The notes beneath the pieces were generated by a model that did not search any database, was not told the origin of the DNA, and saw only the letters and a program-made list of their open reading frames with translations. The position numbers and the translations under genes were made by a program. DNA of 64,000 nucleotides, from assembly GCA_024663395.1 (NCBI GenBank), contig JANFAH010000001.1:4836001-4900000 (forward strand). Reading direction: 5' to 3'. This document shows, one piece after another, positions 33,701 to 44,174 of the stretch. The stretch comes from Pisolithus tinctorius (taxonomy: Eukaryota; Basidiomycota; Agaricomycetes; Boletales; Pisolithaceae). Numbering within the stretch: the stretch's first letter is position 1; each line of letters starts with the position of its first letter.

Positions 33701-36700
33701 CCGTGAGTAGATTCCATGCGAATTGCTGAAATAGTGCTTGCAGCGGTGGGCGGAATTAAAGTACAGTGAGGCACTTTGCCCGAGGATTTTTTCGGTTTCT
33801 CAATACTAGTAGGTGGATTCTGCACCATGGTTAGCCCTTTTCCACCGAAGGGACTTCTGTACTCACATATACCAAGGCAAAAGGTGAACCATCGCGAGCA
33901 GAAAAGTTATTCAGACCACTTCCATCATAGCGCCTCGTAAAACGATGATAGCCCATGAGAGGTTCCTTCGACCGCCGCTGCGCTGTTCAAGAGTGAGTTG
34001 GCTTCTCATACTTATGGTCGTCCTCACCATCTACATCCAGCCAATCGCTCCCTGACGAAGTAGCGTCTGACATGTCTTCATTGTCCGACTCTTCATCAGA
34101 GATAGTCAACTCCGCGTCGTCACTCTGCGCTACCGCAGGTCGTAGGATTCGGTTTCTCCTACGAAATAAGAATTGCCCTCCCAAGATAACTCGCAATGCT
34201 TGACCACTTACGCTACTCGGGCATCACGACCCGCTTCCGAAATTTTCTCATCCTCGGATTCGGATAGGTGGCACAGGCGAGACCATCGAATGAAATGGCT
34301 AGAACCCACCTGCTCGTGGTCTTGGAGAGTAGAGGTTGGCGTACAGAACGAGGGAAGGCTAAGTTGAGGAAGATAAAGATCCTTCAAATGGTCGATAGGA
34401 GACAACAGAGGCCGCCTATAACCCGCTACGGTACGATAATTGCGGAAATGCTCGCACACTTCCTTGACCTGACAGAGAAGATTATGGGCTCTTCGGCTGA
34501 GTGCATCCTGTGATTGTATAAAATCACTCTGTGCATGGCCGTTGGGGTTTGAAGAATAGATCTCAAGATAGCTGTTAAACTCCAGAAATGCAGCTTCTGA
34601 CCATGATGTACGAGATGAGTCAGAAGTAATAAGTGCCTTGAGGTTAGCAAGGGGGAGCCTCAGAATGATCAATTTGCCGCATAATTGTCCCTGCAGGTCA
34701 TTGGAATGGACGCTAAGCCCATGGGGCAAATACACATCGACGGCCGCAGAGCCTGCAAGTAAGGTAAGGTTGAGAGTCTTCACGGATAACTTGACGAACG
34801 TCACTGTCTACGTGTTAACAATCCGAACGCACTAACGTGAATGCCCCACGCACAATCAGGATCAGTTGGCAAGCCAAATTCGCCGGCGGGAGCATTCGGC
34901 GAGTCGACAAAGTTGATTCGGAAGACGTCCAGCACCGCCAGAGCTATGCGACTTTCGAGCACTGACAGCAGTGCCCTTACACTACCAAAACTAATTTCCC
35001 AGACGCACACATAGGTGCGTGTTCGTGGTGGCGGCCCAAACAGCCTATGCGTCGTAATATCGATCCCTATAGCCGTCCAACGTCGGGACTCATCCACTGT
35101 ATGAAAACTCACCATCAATGATCAATGTTTCATCGGGGGAAGGACACTCGTGACGGAAGAATGCATCCTCCGGAAAGACTTCTAGGACGCAACCTTTTAT
35201 TTCCCCAACGTTTAGAGACATGTCTGCCACGGAGTTACATCGGAGCAGTTCATTGTTCAAAGCCACATACGTACCCATGAAGTAGTCATGCAACCTGAAG
35301 TCGAGTTGAAGCTCGGAAAATCCCAGCAATAGGGAAGCACCGACGTCATCAGTAGTTATCGCAGTGTCACCGTACTTCTCGTATCCCGGGAGAGCTGCGG
35401 GGAGTAACAGGGTCCCATTGTGCAGCATAAGAGAGATAATGACTTGAAGAGGGTTCGACTGCGCGAGGTCAATATTACATCAATAGACCTGAGATAACTG
35501 TACGCACTTGTCCGGGCCTGTATTTCTTCTCGATAGGGTCTCCGACTTCACCTTTCCTATGCTTATCCAAGTACTCAACGAGCGTCGAAAAATGAGTGAA
35601 AGATCCAAAGTAATTGTCGCGCAACACCAAAGTATACCTGACCACCCATCCCGGTGCTTTAAACGAGACACCTGTCAGCTGCATACGATGAGTAAGAGGC
35701 ATAGGTAGATTCGGACGCAACCCACGAAAATATCAAGCTTAATTTGATCGACATGGTCAGAGCGCACCTCGCTCCAGCTGTTATATGAGGCCACCAGGCG
35801 AAAAGTACGCGCATGGAGCACCTGTTGCTCCTTACCCAGGTTATAAAGAGATTGGGTGTTCCACTTTGGCAACGACATCGAGACAGCTAAATTCGGTACG
35901 TCAACGGAAAGTGGAATTGTCGATCTTTCTGGGCGATATGTATTCGAAGGGATTGTCACTACACTGTGCAATCGTGGGGCTCGGAGAGTGAAGATTGCTG
36001 AACGAGAATGAGATACATAATACAAGAGAGGCCAGCAGACTCACTGTTGTCATCCTTGACAAGTGGCTTATCGACGATATTCTGGTCATTTGCGTACAAG
36101 TTGAGGTCGAAGTGAAACAGGTCCACCTCGAAGACATAAACCGTCGGTATGAATTGGTACCACTCTGTCGGCGGCGCACTTGTCCAATCCCGCAACAAAT
36201 CCACAACCATATTGATGTGATCCCGCAGAGGAGAGATGACAGGCTGTCGTAACAAAACTGTGAAAGACCACTTGCGTTCTGCGTTCCATTGAATCGGTGC
36301 TGGAAGTGCTGCATGCACCTAGCCCTCGATTAGATACCAAGATTAATCGAGTGTTTCAATCCTTACCCGACATGATTCTGCAAAAATTATGCGGCTCTCG
36401 TTCAAGCTTGAATTAAGCTGCACCGTATCCAAGTGAACCTCCAGTCGTGACTCATAACCTTCGGGGCCGATAACCATTGGAATAGTATAACTGATGGACG
36501 AACTGTCCCCGGCAGTAAGATGGAGAAAGGCGGGTTCTCGTTTGTTGTGTTTCGGGCCCTGGGCCTGACCATCCCACTGCCAATCCTTGGAGCCCTCCCG
36601 GAAAGGCACAGTTAGCGATGTTTCTCCTCGAAGCTCGATGAAAACTTTCATTGCTGTCCAAATTCTCTTGTCTCCAGGCTTGAGGCGCTGCGAGACTTCT

Positions 36701-38358
36701 AGATTATGATAATTTGAAGGAAAGAATGTACGTTGGAGGTGAACGCTGCGAGGTTATATAGAATTGAGTACTTCGAAGCTGTAGAATTGAGATGATTACC
36801 GTTGCCGATCCGCCCATGGACCATACCGGATTACTCCGTTGTGGATAACCAAGTCGATACCCCATTCAGGGGGTAAGTCGCCGTTACCAATGTCGTAAGA
36901 CTCAAGACCTATGCCTCCAGCGCCAGTCACCTCGGCAGGTACCTCGCCAACGACATCAACATAGTACGATAGTTCCAGTGTGGGAGCTTCCACGATGCGT
37001 CGCTCGATGGCATACTCGAGTTTATTAATTTCAGCCCCAACAAATGCACCTTCGTCGAGACCCTTCCACGGGTACTTTCTCGGAACAGAATGCTGGTGAT
37101 TGTAGCCAGTACCAACGTGGGGAGAGTGACGGAACCATGGGTACAATTTCAGTGCTCTCCAGACCCTTGCGAACACCTCGTGAGATAAATATAGGAGTGG
37201 GATGCGGTCAGCATAACTATAATGAATCTCAGATCGAACTCTGGATCCATGAATGGCGCCATACCTAGAAGACTCTGTTCGTACACGGATGTAATGTCCT
37301 ATGTCAGGCATGGCTCCCTGATAGTCAGGGTTCTCAACGAGACGGATGACAGCACTCTGGAATCTCAGATTCAATAACTGTTTATAGAGGTCACATTTTG
37401 ATCTAGCCTAGTGGAAGTTAATATGACCTGTACATGAAATATGAAAACACACACCGGCACGATCCCAAAGGTACCGTTAGTCCTGTGACATTCCGCGATC
37501 ATTAGACTCGGAGTAGAGGGATTGCCGCAGGTTATGGAGAACTTGAAGGCCTCGATGGACACTGGTAGCAAAGCCTTCGGATCAACGTAGGGCATCTGGC
37601 GTTTAACCCAGTTCAGAGCAGCGTGGATAATCGGCGGAGCCTTTATGTTAGAAAAGACAGCGGGAGGATATAAGCCTTCCCACAATCCTTGCGTTACTAA
37701 AGCCTGTAAGTTGACGAAGTGGAGCGGCATACCTTCCAAACCAGATGATCGAGAAAAAAGGCGTCGAGGTTCAGATAACTCCGAATTTGAAGAGGTACCT
37801 GCTTGCATCTGCGAGATGATATGGTCATATGCTGCAGTTTTGTTGTACAGGAACCATTCAAAACCGTGAACGGAGATCTTGACACGACATGGAGGCAAAG
37901 TACGGGGCTGGTTAACTTAGACACACGAGTGTCAAACAGGTATACCGCGGAAAGTAACGTGGCCAAAGCTCACAATCCTCTCCTCCGACATGCTCTTGGT
38001 CCAAGTCATCCTCTGTCGCGGTGGCACGTAGCCAGTACCTCCAAGTAATCTGAGCCTTCACAACACTAATGGTCTGGTTGCTTGAATGGTAGCGAACGTC
38101 CTTGAGAAGGATTCTCCCAGCCAAGAGTGAGAAGTGAATGGATCCTGACGCGGGTACGTCAGCCAGCACGCCAGGTGCTCTACGGCGACTCCACTACTCG
38201 CCAATCTGCACCCATATGCTAGAACCTTGCTTGTCCCAACACCGTATCCTCAAGAATAGTCCAATGAGCGCTGCAAAGAATCGGTTCCAATAGAATGTGT
38301 AAAGTATGGAAGCCACCAGCACGCAAATGCACGACACCAAAAGGTAGATGTTGAGCAT
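27710..38358 (-). CDS. CSF1: CSF1, bridge-like lipid transfer protein (BLTP1/KIAA1109/Tweek type)
   Basis: The largest gene of the window, about 10.6 kb with many short introns and about 3,200-3,300 residues. The start at 38358 encodes MLNIYLLVSCICVLVASILY, an N-terminal membrane anchor, followed by FYWNRFFAALIGLFLRI and, after an intron, the hallmark SLLAGRILLKDVRYHSSNQT with ITWRYWL. Downstream exons run without breaks through beta-strand-rich, hydrophobic-groove sequence; the three largest exons lie at about 30904-33800, 29028-30620 and 27710-29050. The C-terminus ends near LYSKQLPTERMERERKLV. Csf1 and its relatives form a long lipid-conducting channel from the ER to other membranes; in yeast loss gives cold sensitivity and altered phosphatidylethanolamine supply for GPI anchors. 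Exons between about 34200 and 38200 are short and their edges are not all settled. Confidence 0.9.
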
Positions 38359-38473
38359 GATGCTGGCAGTCAACCTGAAGAAAGCCTCTGTGGAGTGCCA
38401 GCAGCGGCTTCATACTTTAATGCAGTCAATTGGCTGACTAAGCACCCATACCCCTTGCCTCCGTATTACTTCG
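38359..38473. promoter_or_regulatory. Short divergent promoter of CSF1 and a CX9C protein gene
   Basis: 115 bases separate the start codons of CSF1 (minus) and the twin-CX9C gene (plus). No further coding sequence is supported here. The bidirectional promoter call is inferred from gene orientation. Confidence 0.45.
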
Positions 38474-38665
38474 ATGCAGACTCAAAGTGACAAGGTGGCG
38501 ACGCCGCTTAGACGTCTTGCAATTCACTCGACCACGACGTGCTCGGCGGAGGCGACTGCATATGGAAAATGCATCCTTTCTACGTACCTCGACGTCCGCA
38601 AGGACACCTGCAAGCAGGAATTCGAGAAATTTGGACAGTGTCTACGTCAGGCTGTAGGTTCATAA
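38474..38665 (+). CDS. Small twin-CX9C mitochondrial protein, NDUFAF8-like
   Basis: An intronless 63-residue frame with two CX9C motifs: C-SAEATAYGK-C and C-KQEFEKFGQ-C, separated by about 14 residues. The first motif with A-E-A-x-A-Y-G-x-C and the second with E-F-E resemble NDUFAF8 (human C17orf89), a complex I assembly factor partner of NDUFAF5, and similar fungal CHCH proteins. Twin-CX9C proteins are imported into the intermembrane space by Mia40 and oxidised to a helical hairpin. The exact ortholog is not certain. Its small size and intron-free structure contrast with all neighbours. Confidence 0.78.
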   Translation: MQTQSDKVATPLRRLAIHSTTTCSAEATAYGKCILSTYLDVRKDTCKQEFEKFGQCLRQAVGS

Positions 38666-38817
38666 AGACGTTTGACAAATTACAGCAAATTTTGACAGCC
38701 CCTTACTCTCAGATGAAGCGCAAATGGTAGTCTAACCGCTTCCCAGATGTTGGATATATGCATATACAATGGCGGTCAGAACAAAATACACCAACAATCA
38801 TCGAAGGTCCTCTATAT

Positions 38818-39662
38818 CTAGCCCCCAGGCATTGTAGGGACCCCTGCTGTATCAGCCACGTCATTCACTTGGTCAGATTGAGATTGAACGCGTCGTCTCC
38901 CATCTTCCCGTCGCCTCATGATAGCCCGTAGATGAAGGGGTATGAACAAGGGTGTGGTATTTGGGAGTGGCAATATCGAATGTGCCTCGGATCTTTGGGG
39001 TGCTGGTTCACGTAGGCGACTGATAATGTGTCGTATATGAAGGTCTACGATCCACACTGGTTCATGGCGTCTGTGCTTCGGCATTTCTTCTTCCGAGGAG
39101 GACGTGGACGGTTGTGAGACAGTTGCAGCCGTTGGTGCGGAAAGCGACGTGTCAGCGATCGCGGACGGGGAGGATGACTGTAGAGATTTCTCGTAGGATA
39201 TTGTTGTGAGGACCATCTGAAGGAGCACGATGAAGACGTCCAACAGCAGGAGGTGTAACTTGGAGGGTACATAACCTGCAAACATATATCCTAAATTCCA
39301 AAGACATGTCATAGCCGACCCAATCGTAACGCACCCATACCGACAAAGTCGAGCACGATGGCCCGGCCTTCTGCTGCACCATCTCTGACGTGTGACCAGA
39401 AGCTCGGCAGGTTGGATAGACACAACAAGATGAACCAGGCTCGCAAGGACAACTTGGAGTCGGCCTCCCTGTAGTGGCTGAATATCCTGCAGAGCAATGG
39501 CAACAAGGCTGGCGCCAGAAAGAAAGAGAGGCAGTATAGCTGGAATATGAGATGGTCGAGCTGCATCACCACCTCATGTCAGTAAGTTGAGAGGTTGAGA
39601 GCACACCGGGCACTCACGGAGTCGATGATATTTTGTCTTTGAGCGTCATGGCGCCTGTGCAT
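38818..39662 (-). CDS. DUF1746 membrane protein, Dsc4-like
   Basis: Exon 1 (start 39662) encodes MHRRHDAQRQNIIDS, joined by an intron to VVMQLDHLIFQLYCLSFFLA, ALLPLLCRIFSHY, and SLRAWFILLCLSNLPSFWSH. A further intron gives GYVPSKLHLLLLDVFIVLLQ, then VLTTISYEKSL. The remaining 120 residues are Ser/Thr/Pro-rich and end in GVPTMPGG. The QRQ-x-I-D-x-L-x-x-QLD-x-L start and the LLLLDV-x-I-x-x-LQ helix are those of the fungal DUF1746 domain, which includes the Dsc4 subunit of the Golgi Dsc E3 ligase in fission yeast as far as I recall. About three membrane segments are visible. Function as part of a Dsc complex is inferred, not shown. Confidence 0.75.
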
Positions 39663-39914
39663 GACATCTAGTCAATCCAGCGTTGTAGTGCTTCTCTGCA
39701 AAGCGTTGCAGTGCTGAAAAGTTTGGTTCTGTTGCCACTCCTCTGCACTGGCAGCAGCGTGCGCAGTCACGAACACAGAACAGTCATTACATTAGTTACA
39801 CCTGGGCTACACTACGTAGAACGTCCAATTGGCAACAGTATCTGTCATTAAATGAATATACAGGTCCATCGAAAGAGAGTGGCTAGGGATTAATAGCAAC
39901 GCCTCATGTCTTAT

Positions 39915-41120
39915 CTAAGGGGGTGAGAACGTGGGGCGTATGTACGCCGCATGGTCCATGAGTGCTACGTGTGCTGCCGTGGATAATTCCTCCGTGCACG
40001 GTGATGCTGGACATTCCTCTTCGTCGGGAGACAATGGCTCCCTGTTGCCGAGCACCTCGAGACCCGAAGGAGAAATCTCCGCGGAAGAGTCGCTACTCGG
40101 TCGGAGGGACAATGCCCGAATGCGTCGGGACCTGTCGGAGGAGAGGGTTCCCTGTGAAGGCTGTGGGCTGTATCCAGGAGGAAAAACCGATAAGCCACGT
40201 TCATACACGGGCACCAGCGAGTAAGCCGTCGGGGAATGTAAGCCGGTATCGAAGGCATGTTCCTCAGGGTCGTTTAAATCTACACGCGGAACCGCTGAGT
40301 ATGAGGCATGAGCTCCGTCTCGTTGGAGTAGCTCGACGTCGTCAGATGTTTGCCGAGAATGCTTTGAGGAAGGGGTATGGAAGTAACTAAGATGCCGAGG
40401 GCGATCGCCTCTTTCTTGCACTTGGAGATCATACACATACCGGGTGGCTACCACCGTTCCATCTTTAAGCAAGTCAGTTGAACCGGAAGAAAGAAACACG
40501 ATGAAGACAGGGCGGCACGTACAGAGCTCGAGAAGTAATAAGATAGCAACAATAGCTATGAGCACATAGGTCGATATGCCCTTGAGTTGCGTGCAGCTCG
40601 ATTCCATCGACGTGCCTGCAAGCACAGATACGCAGTAGTCCACGAGCTGTTGGCGATTGCCCTTGCGAATGGTAACCAAAAAATACACGTCGACGATAAT
40701 GTTGAGGATCGTATGTGCGTAAAGGATGTAGGTATACATCATAACGAGTGACTGCTTGCGCGCAACGACACCCACGAAGCTGTGGAAGACGGTGAGATGA
40801 GTATGGAATGAATCGATGAGGATGTGGGTACCCGGCGATGGAAAGAAGGCACAGGATGGTCTCGACAACACCTGTCAGTATGAAAGCGACCCATTCGTTG
40901 GTCGTGAGTTGATACGATTCTGCTGAAGTATTTGAGGGGGAGTGGGGCTGGCAAGCATGGTCCACATACGCGAAATCTCAAACCAGACGATGGCGGATAT
41001 AACACCAGCAACGAGGAAAGTCGACATTGTCATCAACACGAAGCCAACACGGATTGGTATGCAGCAAAAGAGTGAATCAGAGTGGAATATCCGTTCTTTC
41101 AGCCGGCTCGAGAGTGACAT
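39915..41120 (-). CDS. Unrecognised four-TM membrane protein with Ser/Pro-rich tail
   Basis: Start at 41120: MSLSSRLKERIFHSDSLFCC, then IPIRVGFVLMTMSTFLVAGV with a first membrane segment. Later exons give NEWVAFILTGVVETILCLLS, the spliced AGFVGVVARKQSLVMMYTYI, LYAHTILNIIVDVYFLVTIR and GISTYVLIAIVAILLLLELC, so four hydrophobic segments in total. The C-terminal 180 residues are soluble and rich in Ser, Pro, Glu and Asp. I do not recognise a named family; the topology resembles small tetraspan membrane proteins common in basidiomycetes. It is head-to-head with HDA1, 155 bases apart, and the first intron positions were set by membrane-segment continuity. Confidence 0.75.
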
Positions 41121-41275
41121 GGCGTGCAAAGAGGATCAAGAAGCGAAGGACAGTCGATAGGGACCTGCATTGCCAATATGTAGTAGGCCTCATGGTCAGT
41201 AGTAGTAGTGTTAGTAGTGCACTGAGTTTGAATGACCCAACCAAGTCGAAACCTTCACCCCATCTTTTGACAATC

Positions 41276-44109
41276 ATGAACAATGCAAATGAGTCGTCCA
41301 TGGACGTTGATGGACAAGACAAGCAACCTATTTGGACCCCTCAGGACGACCAAGTTTGTCGGGCGCAGTCAGAGCCGTATCAGACACTTCCAAAGTACAC
41401 AGTCGGATATGTCTACTCTGCGGATATGCTTCTGCATTCCTCCCTGCATGGACACCCAGAACAACCAGAGCGTATAGCCCGAATACGCAAAGCCTTCCAG
41501 GACTCCAAATTACTTTCGAAAATGAAAGAGATTCGGATACGCCCTGTGTACCGCAACGAAGCACTCCTCGTTCATAGCCAGGAACATTGGGACAAGGTAC
41601 TCGCGATACAAGGTGAGCATTTAGCGTTGCACGTCCGTCCATTCACCCTGCTTGTATCTCATCTCACGACTGTTGCGGTCCTAGCTATGACGCCACAAGA
41701 TATCACTGACTCAGAGAGCTACTACGATTCCCTATCATTGTTCGTCATGAACGGCACCACTCGGGCAGCGAGGTTGAGTTGTGGAGGGGTCATAGAGGCA
41801 TGTCTCAGCGTCGCGGAGGGTCGCCTGCAGAAAAGTTTTGCCATAGTACGACCTCCTGGACATCACGCCGAACCCGATGAACACATGGGCTTTTGCTTCT
41901 TTAATAATGTCGCTGTTGCAGCCAAGGTCGTTCAACTTCAGACGCAGATCAAGCGCATTTTGATATTAGATTGGTATGCTCTTACTTTCCGTCCACCCGA
42001 GCCCTCAGCTCACTCTCACAAGGGACGTACATCATGGTAAATTCACTCACTTACATCTCGTACACTTTGCGTACTTTTTCAGGAAACGGTACCCAGCGTG
42101 CCTTTAATGATGACCCATCCGTGTTGTACATTTCTTTACATCGCTACGAACGTGGTCAGTTCTATCCGTGCGGACCTTTCGGTGGTCTCGAGTCGTGTGG
42201 TGAAGGCCCTGGTCTCGGCTAGTGCGTCCACCGGACCGTGCTCTCAACAGCTTTCTGACATGTATCAGCTCTGTCAATATCCCATGGCCCACCCATGGCA
42301 TGACAGATGCAGACTACATCCACGCCTTTCAACGGATCGTGATGCCCATAGCTCTGGAGTTCGCCCCAGAACTGGTTATCAGTATGTCACTCCGCTGGCA
42401 TTGTTACCGCCAGACTCACAATATATCCTATAGTATCGGCAGGTTTTGATGCAGCCGAAGGGGATGATCTTGGCGAGTGCCATGTCACACCAGTAGGTTA
42501 TGCTCATATGACGCACATGCTTTCCAGCCTGGCTGGTGGGAAACTCGTGGTAGCTCTGGAGGTTCAGTGGTTTTATTAGATTTCGGAATATCACTCATCC
42601 AGTCGCGGCCAGGGTGGTTACAACCTCGATTCTATATCGAATTCTGCTTTGGCTGTTGCTCAAACATTGCTCGGTGAAGCACCTCCGGAGTTGCCGCCGA
42701 TGGTAGCTTCAGAGGCCGGTACGGAAACTGTGTGGCAGGTAGCATTGGAGCAGAGTAAATATTGGAAGTCTGTCAACCCGAAGGCTTGCGAGCCTCGCGA
42801 AGGTACCACTCTATGAGAACGATCTCTGATACCTGCTCAACGAACCTTCGCTAGACTTGGACGAAATTACCTTCTCAATACCAGGTGCGGACACTGCCTC
42901 TTGTGATTGGGTCTATTATCATGTCCCGCAGAAATCCTCAAGGGTCACCGGCAGCATTTCTTATATTCTCAATATCGTATGCTGCAGGTCCCGCTGATGC
43001 CTGCTTACGAGGAACGTTATGGATCTCAAGTAATGTGCACGTGCGTGACCGATCAAGGTTTTATTTGTTGTGAATGTTTAACAGGATCCCAGAGATGATA
43101 TGTTGGAAAACACGACAATCGTTATGTTCGTGCATGAATTGTGAGTGTATTCTCGTAGGCCGACGGAAAGTTACTTGAAGGAGTCAGCGGAAACCTTCGT
43201 GCCGAGCTGGATGGAATGCCCATGTGCGACGTCAATCTCGAGCATTCATACCTTGTACGTTCCCCGTGTATTCCATTTCTTGATGAACTCGAGTTTTGGG
43301 ACGCCACTGCAGATCGATTTCTCTAAAGAACTTATCGCATGGGTCAGAAGTGAGGGGTACGCTCTCGTGGACGTCAACATGTTCCCGCGACCCTTCTCGA
43401 CCACCCCCCTCCCCATAAATATGGTAGGGTGCAGGTTGATTGACAGAGTGGTGTTTAAACCTCTGATATCCACAGCGTTCGAAAAATAACATGGTAGAAA
43501 ATCCTAGTAGAGACCTCTTGGTCTATCTTTGGGACAATTATATCCAGTGAGTCTTGGCATCCCCCTGGCTTCCGCGGTGCCTTAAGTCACTTTCGAGGCT
43601 CTCAAATGCACAACGCATCATTCTTATTGGGCATGGTCAGGGATGCCAGACCTTAATGGATCTGTTTCAGAAGAGGCGTGCGTGAAATCAGTGATACCAC
43701 CTCTGAACTTTTTTGACATAGACTACTGGGACAGCCGCGAACATGATTAAATATGTGAATCTGGTTGTGCAAGTCGTTGGAACAGCAAAAATACCTCTGA
43801 TACCAAAGGACTCCAACGAACTGAAAGCTTGGTACGCGAAGGTTAGATGAAAGTACTAGCCGTAAGCACACACCTAACTATGCACAGAACTCGATTGTTA
43901 TTGTGCATCCTCAACATCCAGCGTTCGCACCGGACAACAAGATCCTTAAACGACATGGACGTGTCATGAGGATTGGTATGCACGTACATTCTCTCTCCTT
44001 TCCTTGCTTACCATGTGGTTTAGATGAGGTGAAACCGATCAAAACTATGATAAAGGCCTTGCCTATGATCCGCGACTACATCAAGCAAACTCTGGTGCCA
44101 GTTGAGTAA
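41276..44109 (+). CDS. HDA1: Class II histone deacetylase HDA1 with Arb2 domain
   Basis: A many-exon gene. It begins [17 protein letters not shown], then [33 protein letters not shown]. The catalytic domain shows [20 protein letters not shown] (active-site His pair), [22 protein letters not shown] (zinc ligands), [20 protein letters not shown] and [20 protein letters not shown]. The C-terminal third, [50 protein letters not shown] and [20 protein letters not shown], is the Arb2-like domain typical of Hda1. Hda1 works with Hda2/Hda3 to deacetylate histones H2B and H3. Part of the zinc-ligand motif is encoded by a 14-base exon (42023-42036). The gene appears intact. Confidence 0.95.
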
Positions 44110-44174
44110 CCGCGCAGTGTTAAATATAAGCTACTCTTGTTGTGTAATACCGTTGTCTGCTATCTGCTCTGTGG

